DNA from: Neckera pumila
Lineage: Eukaryota > Streptophyta > Bryopsida > Hypnales > Neckeraceae
Direction: 5' to 3'
Assembly (NCBI GenBank): GCA_963969595.1
Contig: OZ018417.1
Location: forward strand, 12,650,501 to 12,714,500
DNA: 64,000 nt
Under the pieces are notes generated by a model. That model did no database searches. It saw only the letters and a list, made by a program, of their open reading frames with translations, and had not been told where the DNA came from. Made by a program: the position numbers and the translations under genes. This document shows positions 47,328 through 58,334 of the stretch, in pieces; positions within the stretch are counted from its first letter, which is position 1, and the number at the start of each line of letters is the position of its first letter.

Positions 47328-47605
47328 TATATAACTTTAGAAAACCAATTTCAAATTTTTGTTTTTGAAAAAATTGATTTTTTTTTATCTGCCCGAACTG
47401 CATGGTTATGAAAAAAAGTAACATACTAGGCCATAACTTTTGACTAGTATTTCCAAGTGTCAGGAAATTTAATTCATATGAAAGATATTCCTTGCGCCCA
47501 CTTTCCATTCAAATCTCAGCCTAAAACATAGAAATCTCTAGTCACATATACCTGCCCAAAATTTCTATACAACCAAAAAACACATGCGGGTCTTTTAGGG
47601 GTTAA

Positions 47606-48116
47606 ATAGAACTTTTACAATTATATCAATTTCTTTCCAAAATAGATAACATTGAGAGCCAAAATTGAGATTGAATAATTGGTGCATTTTATTCATCATT
47701 CATAAACCAAATTTTTTTTGAATATCAATTCTTGATGCATTACTTTTTCATGTCTAGATTTTACACACAATAGGCAAAATAGTTTTTTTTACTATATATT
47801 CTGTATAATATAGTGCATGAATACATAATAAAATATATATAATATAGGTATGTAATGATTGTAAAAATTATTGTATTTATTCTGAGATGCAATTCATTGT
47901 CTCCTCAAAAGTAGTAGCACTGTGAGTAGATTCTACTACAATATGAGAAGCCAAGATTCACAATTTTTTTCCTACATATTTTATGCAAACATGAGTATAA
48001 ATAGAATGTTATGCCATGATTGTCATTAGAAGATTCAGAAATATTATCTTGGCTCTTAGGTGAAGACTTGATGTTATCTATTAGATAGATTTCAACCATT
48101 TGAAAGTTTATATCTA
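47606..48116. other. AT-rich intergenic DNA
   Basis: No supported feature. Confidence 0.5.
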
Positions 48117-48118
48117 TA

Positions 48119-49025
48119 AGGTAAAACAATCCATTTTGGTCAAAATTAGGAGTTTGCCTTCAAGCAATTGCTGAAGTTAAATTTTTTTCCCCATATAAAG
48201 ACAAATTTGAGAAATAGCAAGAGCAAATGAAATTATGTTTTTTTTGACAAAGTATAAATTTATTGAGAATTTTTAAAGCGTTCTCCCCATCATGGACCCA
48301 AAGAGTATTTAGACTACCTTAGAACCAACAAACCATACTCATTAAATTGAACAAAACGTACATTTTAAGACTTCAACCATACTATTGGAGACCCCCATTC
48401 TAATGAATCAAAGATTTATAAATAAATGAACCTTTAAAAAATCAAGGGAATATAAATGTGTTAATATATTAAGGTCTCAATGTATCAAATATTTTCAATA
48501 TTGAACGCTTGTTATTGTCTAAATGTGGAGTCAAAGATAATATGAGGCTCACTACAAATTGTCTCATTTTAATGAATAATGTTCATCTTACTTACCTAAA
48601 GCGGTCACAATATTTTCATTACAAATGAGATTTTGGATCTTTAAAAGGTCACGAGTTCCCAAACTATTGGGAATGTGGGAACTGCACCATATCAGCAATT
48701 TGATGTAGCTAGGAGACTACCACATTAGATAATAATGTTTAATTTTTAAAATATTTCATATTCTAACAACGTATTGCTGGTCATAGCAAGGGAAATAGGC
48801 CTGAAATCTCATTGCATGTTCTAATATGGAAGGCCTAAAAAGTCACTTCCTACACTAAATTTACATTGAAAAGTGAGAAGTTCCTATTAAGGTCATTAAT
48901 CACTCTATTATTGTCAAATAAGACATTGATTGTGGCCCAAATCTCATTTGTTGAAAATCCCATAATGGAGTCATTCTCTAGGTGTCCACTATGGGGTCTT
49001 TTGACCGTAATGGATTGTTCTACCT
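48119..49025. mobile_element. TA-flanked MITE, family G, copy 2, with a nested family D element
   Basis: AGGTAAAACAATCCATTTTG at the left and the complement of CGTAATGGATTGTTCTACCT at the right; TA at 48117-48118 and 49026-49027. It contains the family D copy 48617-48818 and about 700 bp of its own. The first 190 and last 230 bp parallel the copy at 46891-47327 (ATTGCTGAA, AGGCCTAAAAAGTCA, GACATTGATTGTGG, TAGGTGTCCA). Confidence 0.7.
48617..48818. mobile_element. Family D MITE, copy 4, nested in family G
   Basis: CATTACAAATGAGATTTTGG at the left and the complement of AATCTCATTGCATG at the right are rough inverted partners. CACGAGTTCCC, GGGAACTGC and GATGTAGC...CCACATTA follow the family order. 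The uninterrupted site in the sister at 46891-47327 reads ACATTTTCAAACATGG; TT on both sides may be the duplication. Confidence 0.55.
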
Positions 49026-49029
49026 TAAT

Positions 49030-50704
49030 AACTACATCAATTTGAATACTATTTCTATTATTATGCTATCTAAATTTTTGTTGGATCTTGTCAAAAGCCA
49101 AAAAGGAACTTTAGACTTTTTTTGGCATGCATTTTTTGGACATAGTACGAATAAACTATGAACATTCAAAGATTGATTTGTATACACAGATCAATCCTGG
49201 GCTCTTATGCATAGATAATGTGTATTGAGGTTTAAAAATAGGTTGCATTAGGATCTAATATCGGGATCTAGAAAAAGGTTGCAGTTTTAATCGTCTTTTT
49301 TAAAGAGATACTTATTTTGGTAGGTCTTTTTTAAAGATTATTCCCATAGACTCAATACATGTGTTCATATTTGAATGTAAGACCATGGGCAAAATATAGG
49401 TTGCAAGAGAGTTGTATGCATGAAAGTGACTACTCTAGGATATTTCATTAGAGCGTTTTTAGAATTCAAAATTTACAAGTTGATCCCTTAGCAAGTGACA
49501 CTTAAATCATTCTTCAATTGTTGTCCTACTTCGAGCAATGTTTTGGTACAATTCTTCTTAAACTTGCAATCTTTTATATAGAATAATTTAAAGTATATTT
49601 TGATGTATATAGTTAAACCAAAATTTGAACACCATAATCAAAAACATTCAATGGATGATATAACTCAAAGTTTCAAATACCATTTCAAGTGTTAAGGAAA
49701 CTATAAGGAGGAAATAGTAGTGTTAGATTGGCAATTTTTTTACGAAACCAAATATTATAAAATGTCTATTTTTTTCAAGTATGAAAATTTTAAATTTTAA
49801 AATAATAAAATATTTTTTGGTGACTATTCGAAGCTAAATGCTTTTGAATTTGATAAATACATTAACTTGCATTAATTTGATCATTTCTAAGCATTATAAC
49901 TTGCATTTTTTTTATGTAAACTTTTAAAAAGTTGAACATGAGCTTTGTTACAATCATGATGCCATATAATTGGTAAAATGCTATTGATAATGTTTCATTC
50001 ATGCCACATTATTGATCATCCATTTAGCCATTCCAAAACCTCCATTTTAAATTCACAATCAACCTTATGGTGGCTAAGTCTTCTTATAGAATTTGCTAGT
50101 CCATGGGCCAATTCAAAGTTCAAAGCAAGGTCATTCTTTCATTGTCCAAGCAAGAAAGGACTATAATTCATAATTCCTCTCCTATTTCGAAATCCTTTAA
50201 TCAACAAAGAAGTAAATATTTGAATGCCCCTTTGACTAAATAGAACAACTCAGCTTAAGCAAACCTTGCTCTTAAGCGATATGAAGTTTATTTAGATTTT
50301 ATTGTAAAAGAACATCTCATAGGGTTGTCTAAAACCTTGTACATTGCTACAATTTGGATGAAAAGTGTGCAATTAATGCTTTGACTTACTATTATAAAGA
50401 AGCATTTTTTTTGCTAGAGTGGCAACTTCTCCGAACACCATTTTTTTTCTACAATTAAAATGCCAACTAGCATAATAACAGACATATGGATGGAGTTAGC
50501 AAGTGACATACTCTCTAAACAAGAACCCAAGACTTTTAGTATTCATTTGGTGAAATCAGAACGCATTGTTCAACATGCTTGTAAAGCATTGCCCCGTGCA
50601 TTATATTGAAAGGTATTGATATGGAGCCAAAATGAATGAATTTGTTCTAAGCCCCTCCAAATATTCTCCAATGCCTCTTTTCTATTATATAAAGTATATT
50701 TCTG
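49030..50704. other. AT-rich intergenic DNA
   Basis: No supported gene. Possible decayed retroelement sequence at 49480-50220, without a recognisable domain. Confidence 0.4.
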
Positions 50705-50978
50705 CATTAGAAAAAATATCCACTCTCTAGAGGGCTAAATCAAATCATTCATATGTATAAAAAAGGAAATAAAAAATAGTAATTTAATTTTTATAATAAA
50801 AAATTGCAATCTAATGCGGCACCTAAGGCAATCATGTGGTACATGATTTAAAAAAATAATTAGTATTTTTTCCAAAAAAAAAATATATATATATATTTTT
50901 TATTTTCATTTTTTGTTGTATTTGTATATTTGGACAATAGAGAAACGACCCTCTAGAAAGTCCAGATTTTCTCTAATG
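50705..50978. mobile_element. CATTAG-ended MITE, family C, copy 3
   Basis: CATTAGAAAAAATATCCACT at the left and the complement of CCAGATTTTCTCTAATG at the right, with TCTCTAGAGGG / CCCTCTAGA also pairing. The A/T-rich centre is shared with the other copies. Length 274 bp. TG precedes and follows the element, which may be a decayed duplication. Confidence 0.6.
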
Positions 50979-50979
50979 T

Positions 50980-52935
50980 GAGATTGACATTAATTCAATT
51001 TTACCCTATATTGACTTGTTATTGGCCAATTGACTATTTATAAAATACATTTAGTCAATAATTAGAGTGGAAAATAAAAACTTGAAAGGATTCTCCTAAT
51101 GTAGATAGGCAATTATAGTATGCCAATTTTAATGTGTAAGGGTGCTTGAAAACACTTTTCTCCTCGGTCATCAATGCCTAACTTCTCCAAAGATGAACAC
51201 AGTACTTCTAGGCAACTTTTTATCCACATAAATTATCATTCAATCTTGAGGCATTTTTAAATCCTTGAAAAGATAATTATTTTATGATCAATGTGGTGAA
51301 AATGAGAAAAATAAAATAAACATATGAAGGTATTTGTAGAAATGTACAAGATTTCAAAAAAGGATTCCAATGCTCATAAATTAATCTTTACAGGTCTAGT
51401 ATCTAGAGACTATATATATAATCTTGTATTTTCATTCTAAGAATAAGAAGTATATACTAAAATACAACAAAAGATACAATCTTGGAATGAAAATTCAATG
51501 ATTAACATATTTCATTTGGAGGTTGTTTTAATATCAAAACCATGTCACCTTCAAATACGGTACTATACAAGTAGAATACTTGACCATTTTGCCTTTTCTC
51601 AAACATGCAGGAGGTGCATTAATGATCTACATCAGAAGTGCCATGTGATTGGATTGAGCTTAGCATAAAAGCAAACTTTTGTAATTGTTGTAGATGTCAA
51701 TTCATGCACTATGTATACCAAATACAAAAAAAATATCATGCTGCAATCCAAATTGGACATTTCAAATATTCAAGGGTTAACTCTTTAAATCTCAAAGTTG
51801 GTTTAATGAAATAGGAGTATAAACGAGGTCTTTAGCTCATGTAGGATAATTAAAGGCAAAAGAGACAAAATAAAGAAAGTAATTGTACTAAATTAGAGAA
51901 TGAAATGGGTGTGTAAAATTAAAACAATTTACCTTTGATATGACAAAAATTTAGAGTTTCTTGATAATGTATATTATGTTATTGACATCAACATATGAAA
52001 AATGTGCAAATATAGGCTTGCAACACTAGCAATCTTCTAAAAGATTTACTTTGAAGACCTTTGGATTTGGTAGACATTGCTTTCAAGATTCATTCAAAGC
52101 AATCAATATTAAAAATTAAATTTTCAATGTGTGAAAATAGAAGCTTAATATGAGAAGTCCTAAGTATGGGTGTATACAAAATCTTCAACTTAAAATTGAC
52201 ACAAGTTCAATTGTGCTTCTTTAGTGATTGATCAACATTTACATATGTGTAGTTGAAGCCAACATCTGCAACAAAAGATGGAAAAGACTCAAAAAAAGTA
52301 TATTGTTGATCATAATATATAGAAAAGTACTGAAAACATTGTTGTGCAAAGTATTGTATGTTGTATTTCTTTACAAAGACCTTCTTTCCAAAAAGGGCCT
52401 ATCTACTTGTGCCATCTTTGTGTTTGCTTCTCCCTCAATTGCCAATGTTGTTCAAGATGCAGTAGGGATGCATCTTTTGTAATTCTTTCTACATATTTCC
52501 ATATACTATATGGAAATTGGTGGACATGCCCATATATTTAAACACACATAATATTGCATGCAATTGTATTTTCTAGATGTAATTGCTCCAATTCAATTTT
52601 TTTTATCAAATAAAGGAGTGACCTCCATTTCCTAGATCACTTCCAGTTTCTTTCAGATTATCTATTTTTCTCACTTTAGTTACCAATTTGAGGTACCTTG
52701 GGACTTAAAAAAGGTTAACTCCTAGGCACTCCAATATTCCAATTTTGGACAATGATGAAAGAGGTTCTAGTGGCTTTTTAGACCACAAAACTTCTCATTC
52801 ATCCCAACCAATGCTTGATTTAAAATTTAAAAAAAATTTATATACTGAATCTGATGAAATTGAGATAAAAAATGTATATTTATAAAGGTTTTTACAAAAT
52901 TATGTAGAAATTCATGATAGGATTTCTATAGAGAC
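50980..52935. other. AT-rich intergenic DNA
   Basis: No supported gene. Frames at 52228-52541 of 65-84 codons overlap, show no domain and have A/T-driven composition. Confidence 0.45.
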
Positions 52936-52939
52936 GATT

Positions 52940-53890
52940 GGTTCTCCCCATAACGCACTCCATACGAAGGACCAATCTGCTTCCTAAAATCTTATCTAGC
53001 CCCCCAAAAGCTGATGAAAACATCAACACAACTTACAAATTATCATCCATCAATAAAAAGGAAGAAAATATAACCATCCATTACCTCATATTAAATAAAT
53101 TCTAGACTAGTTCCACCATTATAGATGCACAGATTATATAATTATTAAATTCCAATATAGACAATATATGGATCAAATTCACAAACATCTCTTTTGGTCA
53201 ATAGAATATCCATCCACAAATGCCCAATATATAATTTAAATCAAATAGTCACTTGAATAATATTCCTATACTAGTATATGGAACCCCATATAAAAGCACC
53301 ACGTATTCAAGGACGCAACAAAGCAATACAAAAAATATGCAAGTTGCTAATGTCATATATAACCATAAGATGCTTCACACCAATAAATGGAGACGTATTC
53401 AAAAAAATCCACTTGAACAAATTGTACCACAATGGCTAATACCATATTCTTGCCAACCTAATATAAATTGCAATTGCAATGCCAAACAGTACCCTGATCA
53501 ATTATGTATAAAAATTATACAATACAATACCAACACCCTCCATTATTACAACCAACCAAAAAATCACCAAATACAATTATTAGAATTCACTTATTGCAAT
53601 GATAGATGCTCACAAGAAGGACAACATGAAAAAACAATATTGAATACTAATATACATTGAATTACTCATAGATAATATCAATAACATTCGATAGTAATTC
53701 TAGATGAACAATGTATATCCAATCAATCATTGACCTACACAAAGCCCTATTCCTACCAAAATGTTGTCAATTATATTCTTAATATTATTAAAAACATAGT
53801 AATCGCATATTCATCCTATATATTATTTTACAAATATAAATTAGAAAACAACCAACCATTACTAAATAACATTGATCTATCATGATAAAT
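52940..53890 (+). pseudogene. LINE ORF2 C-terminal remnant (plus strand)
   Basis: A frameshifted 3' piece of a non-LTR retrotransposon. In successive frames one reads IIKFQYRQYM (from about 53141), a region with RNKAIQKICKLL, then a longer open stretch to 53660 with a cysteine cluster (SCQPNINCNC) and LLEFTYCNDR, followed by LIDNIN and KYKLENNQPL near 53870. The same order appears in the minus-strand remnant at 62362-63711 (GQYMGNARKQLF, KRHNKAIWKLRK, CHCNAR, IEFIYSNDR, KIENNQPL), and the two copies support each other. These blocks lie downstream of RNase H in this LINE type. At least three frame changes make it non-functional. The left boundary is approximate. Confidence 0.7.
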
Positions 53891-54087
53891 GTAGGTCAAC
53901 GTTCAAAATTCCTAGAAAATTCTGTAAAAGTCAAACATAACACCATTTAACACACTCTACCACTACTATAATTTTTGGACAGTCTCCCTTCTAATAGTGG
54001 TATGTAGTCCCAACGTAACTCGTTCATGACCTTCTACCTTTGTCTTGGGACCCAAGATGAAAAGACTCTCAGACAAGTTGAATCTTA

Positions 54088-54391
54088 GATAGTTTGCTCT
54101 AAAAGCAACCGTGCTCTAAAAGCGATCATGACACAGAGGTACATTTTGCTTTCTTCAATGTTCCAACAGTGTAAATTTTACAGGAGGTGGTCGCTTTTTG
54201 TGACCACTATGTCTCAACTTCAAAAATTTGCAACTAATTCCATGAAGGTACAAAAAATATGAAACGACTTGGGTTAGATGCCAATTCCATTATTCTTCCT
54301 ACAAAAAAATTACTGAAAATTGTTTCAAGGAGTTTAGCTTCCCCGGAAAGGCAATCAACTCTGAAATGGTCGCTTTAAGTGCAGACTACCT
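54088..54391 (-). mobile_element. Family B MITE, copy 3, next to the RAF2 gene
   Basis: Inverted relative to 1695-2013: the right end GCAGACTACCT before TA (54392-54393) is the complement of AGGTAGTCTGC, and the left end GATAGTTTGCTCTAAAAGC follows TTA. The interior AAATTTGCAACTAATTCCAT and AAAATATGAAACGACTTGG match copies 1 and 2. It ends 110 bp before the RAF2 start codon, so it lies in the proximal promoter or leader of that gene. Confidence 0.65.
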
Positions 54392-54501
54392 TATTTCTCT
54401 CTCTCTTCAAGATAGGATAGGATAGGATTCAGGCACAGGAAACAGCTACGAATTAAGATAAGGCGCTCTGGTCGCAGCGTTGTCGCCGAACCACAACGGC
54501 G

Positions 54502-56491
54502 ATGGCGACGACGGCGGCGATGGCGATGGCGTGCTCCACCTCGCACTTCACAACGTCGCAGCCTCGGCATCTCTTGGCCTCCAGCACCAGTTCCAGCACG
54601 AGCTTGAGACCTCGCGTGGTTGCCGTTGGAAGGAGAAGAAGCGGGACGGAGAGGTTTACGGTGCGCGCCAACGAGAACGGTTTTGGCGATTTCGGAGCTC
54701 GAGATCCATATCCAGGTGAGAATGATGTTCCTTTCCTTGTGCTCAGTTTCCCCGTAAGTAGGTCCGAGCTTGGTTCCGAGGTTGGATTCTCCGGGGGTAC
54801 GGTGCTGATGTATTAATCGAGTGCCTTGCCTTGGGGTTTGGTAGGCAAGGGAAAGCCGGCTTTGAGAGGTGGATGACATAATCTCGTTTGCTTCGAAGAC
54901 AGGTTATTATTCTATGATTTCACGAGAATTGATGTTGTTGAGATGAAAGAAATTTCAAGAGTTTTTTTAGTTTTTCTTTTCTCTTCTCCCTCCTTCCCTT
55001 CAATAGTGGATACATTCTGCCAAGAGAATCTCGGAGTGGTGTATCTTTTTAGGGAAGGTGGAAACTCTGTTAGTGTAAATTCTACGGAGATTGACGACAA
55101 ATTCATTCAAGAGTGGAAGTTCTTAACGTGTTATCATTTTTGAAAATGGCGCTCGAGCGGGCGTCAACTGAGAAAGGAATTACTGGAGGATTCGGATAGA
55201 GCATTTTGACACGTCTCGTTGGTCATATGTAGAGAAATTGGCTCTGATGACCTACCGCATCCTTAGTGAATTTAGGATAGGCTATTTTGACGGCAGTTGC
55301 CTTTCGTGCGAGGTGCTTGAACAGACTGGAATGTTTCGTAGGCTCTCAGTTTGGAATTGCTTGGAATGAGGTGATGGACATGAACTGTCTTTTCTGGTTA
55401 GGGTTAGTTTTTCAGATGATCAAAGTACATTGCTAACAATTATGTCTTCGTTTTGACTTCGCAGAGGAGTTGGCAAGTAACTTTGGTGACAAAACACTCG
55501 GTAACTCGACGACCGATCATCAAATTTTAGTTCCAACATTGGGTGTCTTGAGTCTTTCTGAGAAATCAATTAAACCTCTTCCAGTGGATGCAGCTCCATT
55601 CTCTGAAGCTGAGGCTAAAGCTTTGCTTCGAAAGGTAATTTGATGTTATCCCTTCATGTCTAATACTTTGTTAGTGCGCTTATACCTGATATCCTCAAGT
55701 TGTACTCTTGGATTATATCGAATTCAGTATATGTTGCTTAAATTCTGCCTGCGGACATTGATCCTCAATATTGAGATAGAGAGTTCTGGAATCTTATGAG
55801 AATAGTCAGATTGCGTGATGAAGAGTGAACAGTATCTCCTAAAAGAATCCCAATTTTTGGAAATCACAAACTTGTTGTTTGGTGGTTGTGTTCGTAACTA
55901 TACTATTTTCATAATCCATTAGGGATTGCTAGTACACAGTTCAGTCGTATCATGGGACAAGAGAAGTTTTAATTTAGAAACTGAATTGAACAGGTTGTAG
56001 GTTGGAGACTAATCAATCAAGATTCAAGTGAACCTCTTAAGCTTCAGTGTGACTGGAATTTGAAAGATTCTGATTCGGTTGCTGAGCTTTACACTCGCTT
56101 AAGTAAGGTAGCAGATGCTGAGAACTACCAACTTGAGATTCGAACTCTGGAGAACAACAAAGTTAGAGCAGAGGTCTGGACTTCATCAATAGGTGAGCCC
56201 TCGTTCTTGTTTATCCTGCCTTCTAAATTTGAATGTCATTACTCAAGCACTGAATTTGAATGTCTCTGCAAGATCTTAATCTTAATATTTTTCCTATGAA
56301 CCATGGGCAGTAGTTATTTTCTGCTTCATATACTAGGAAAGCAGGATTGTGAATGGTTGGATGTTGCCTTGTCTAATTATCCGTAATTGGCGTATGCAGG
56401 AGGCTTGAGTGAAAATGACTTCATATTTGCATCAAAGCTGGATCAAGTTGAAACAAAAGATCTATCCAAGAAGCTCCGGACATGGTTTTAG
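54502..56491 (+). CDS. RAF2: Chloroplast pterin-4a-carbinolamine dehydratase-like protein, probable Rubisco assembly factor RAF2
   Basis: A stromal protein that, in the RAF2 family, assists Rubisco assembly rather than pterin recycling. The four exons are 54502-54715, 55465-55634, 55994-56192 and 56400-56491. All introns are GT-AG and all junctions keep frame, giving 224 residues, close to the family length. Residues 1-56 are a Ser/Thr/Arg-rich transit peptide with a likely cleavage after VRA (54-56). GARDPYPEELASNFGDK (65-81) is the signature block before the domain in plastid RAF2-type proteins. The dehydratase-like fold covers about 108-224, with VGWRL (130-134), KVRAEVWTSSIGGLS (184-198) and NDFIFASKL (200-208). 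The histidine-containing catalytic motif of true dehydratases is not evident; the corresponding stretch reads ENYQLEI (171-177), which supports a non-enzymatic role. The start is the first ATG in a GC-rich leader. The alternative name, plastid DCoH/PCD-like, would apply if the RAF2 role is not confirmed. Confidence 0.85.
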
Positions 56492-57900
56492 AAGTGAACG
56501 GGCTTCGCATACAAGGATTCACATCGCACTGGAACTGCCAACAAAACCGTAGGTATTAATTTCATTATAGTGAGCTGAGTGAGTGATGAATTGGGAACCT
56601 TTCATTTACCAAATCTTTCCATTTTAAAGAGAATTGAGCTCCTTTGGTCATCGACACCTTACCACGCAAGGCCTCCATCGTAATATAGTTATTGCACCGG
56701 TCTTACAGGCTTAGACGAAGCTTTTCAATCTATGCATTATCGTCCGTCATACTTTGGTAGTAGACCAGTGACAAAGCTGGTGTAATTCTAATAGCTTACT
56801 CCATGCCATTGATTGCAGAGGTTGGGAATATTTTGTTTGTACTGAGATGTGCAAGGCCGGGACCCCCTTCAATTTATAGGATTTGCATAGGTGCATAATC
56901 GGAGCCTTGCTTGTACGTTGACAAATAACGAAACCAGTCAATACCCAAGTAATCCTGGCAAGTGCTGCCAACGAATGTTCGGCCTGTCTTGCATAGGCTT
57001 ACAGCTTCCAAACGACCTGGATTTCAATTGACAATCAATATGGGCTTCCAAACGACCTGAATTTCAGTTTATAATCAATTTGGAAAAGTCCATGTGGACC
57101 AATTTCAGAGGCATCAAGGTTACACTCTGTGTATGTCCACTTGTGGCGTAATTAGTAGGAACTACCCCCAGAAACACTTCATCCAGCAGGATTTTTGACC
57201 AAATTTATCTCTTCTCGAGTCGGAATGCATTTTATTTCCCCAGATGACTTCAAACTTCAGAATTCAAAATACTATTTAAAAATTCCAAAATTGGTCATCA
57301 AACATGGGTGGGTGGATCAATCTCTCCAACAATTTAATTATCCAATTCCACACGCACTGAAGCTATTCTAAATGCGCTGCTGCTTTCATAATAATTTTTC
57401 AAAACAATCATATCCAGAAAGCATGAAACAAAGCAATCGAATGTGGTACCTTGGCCCCCAAATGCCCAAATCCCTCAAATTCTAACATAGGCACAAACCA
57501 AGTAACCAACAAATTCCAAAGGGGCCCAGAATCCAAACACTGACAGAAATGTACAACCCGATGAATAAAATCGACGGCGGAAATTGAACTGAGAGCACCA
57601 AGCAACTGAACCGTTCCCAGGCCCGGGACATAACGAACTTACAAACGTTTCCACAAATGTACATTTCAGGATCCTAGATTTCAGGAGGCGCAAACCCAAG
57701 GGAAGAGCGGGAGAGAAGTGGCGGGGGATTTGTAATTTGAACTGGGAGGGAAGGACACGTGGTGGATAGAGGAGAGTCAACTCCACTCCCAGGATTGTGG
57801 GGCCAGGCTCAGTGCGAATGTTTGTCAACGGGTGATGTCACGTAGGGTAAGTTAGTTATTCTTAATTGGGGAATGGGGAATGGGGGGCCTCCATTTTTTA
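56492..57900. other. RAF2 3' flank and GC-richer DNA without a recognised gene
   Basis: The first few hundred bases are probably RAF2 3' UTR, though no AATAAA is obvious. 57410-57830 is GC-richer. On the minus strand it resembles a promoter/leader (CACGTGTCC at about 57757 read on the minus strand, followed by a CT-rich tract) and carries overlapping frames of 60-117 codons that I do not recognise. It could be the 5' end of a minus-strand transcript, but no exons follow convincingly. Confidence 0.35.
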
Positions 57901-57929
57901 TTTTTTATTTTTCACAATTTGAAGTATTT

Positions 57930-58215
57930 CCAATTGCAGATGCAACTCCAAAGGGGAAGAGTCACTGAGCCCATGAAACCAACCCATCCAATGCCTGGAA
58001 ACCCCGGGGATAGTTCAGAGGTAGCCGATGAAATTGGGAAAAAACCCGGTTGCAATTTGAAAACATTGGCAAAAATCCAATGAAGGAAACCTAATTTTTT
58101 TTATTTAGGGTAAAAAAATAGAAAAAATAACCGGACTCAGTTCTTCAAAAAGCAGTTCAATATGAAAATGGAAGGAAATTAGATGGTAAAACTCAAAAAA
58201 ATTCATAAACACTGA
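57930..58215 (+). repeat. Dispersed repeat H2, copy 2
   Basis: Second copy of 9690-10010 (GAAATTGGGAAAAAACC, AATTTGAAAACATTGG, AAAAAATAGAAAAAATAA, GGTAAAACTCAAAAAAATTC). An unrelated 67-codon frame at 57880-58083 overlaps it and is not kept in the other copy. Confidence 0.45.
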
Positions 58216-58275
58216 ATTCATCCTAGATTTGTTTTGTTTTTTCATTTATTTTGGGCAATGTAGAAAAGCAATCTT

Positions 58276-58330
58276 CAATGGAGTGATGAAGCTATTTTAC
58301 ATCCATGGAAATGGATGAAATCTGCAATAC
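58276..58330 (+). repeat. Dispersed repeat H3, copy 2
   Basis: TGGAGTGATGAAGCTATTTT and CATCCATGGAAATGGATG match 27585-27660. Confidence 0.4.
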
Positions 58331-58334
58331 ATAG

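Larger units (their letters stand above)
45879..47601 (-). mobile_element. piggyBac-like MITE X (P11) with two nested MITEs
   Basis: Bordered by TTAA at 45875-45878 and 47602-47605, with ends CCCCTAAAG and CTTTTAGGGG. Inverted X layout: ACATGTAACTGTAGGATCC, TGCCAATCCCTATGG, CAAAGCTTTCCATGTA, then two inserts, then CTTTAGAAAACCAATTTC and ACCTGCCCAAAATTTC. The inserts, 46526-46888 and 46891-47327, each take a TA with them (804 bp together). Subtracting them leaves 919 bp. Confidence 0.85.

Noticed and set aside
3614..50978. CRISPR-like regular repeats
   Set aside because: The repeats are dispersed transposon copies with inverted ends, not short direct repeats with unique spacers, and the sequence is eukaryotic.
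54391..54879. Minus-strand frame of 162 codons opposite RAF2 exon 1
   Set aside because: It is the shadow of the GC-rich transit-peptide exon and crosses the MITE border; no recognisable protein.
57408..57828. Minus-strand frames of 60-117 codons as a protein gene
   Set aside because: Overlapping frames, no domain, leader-like composition; kept only as a possible 5' end of a transcript.
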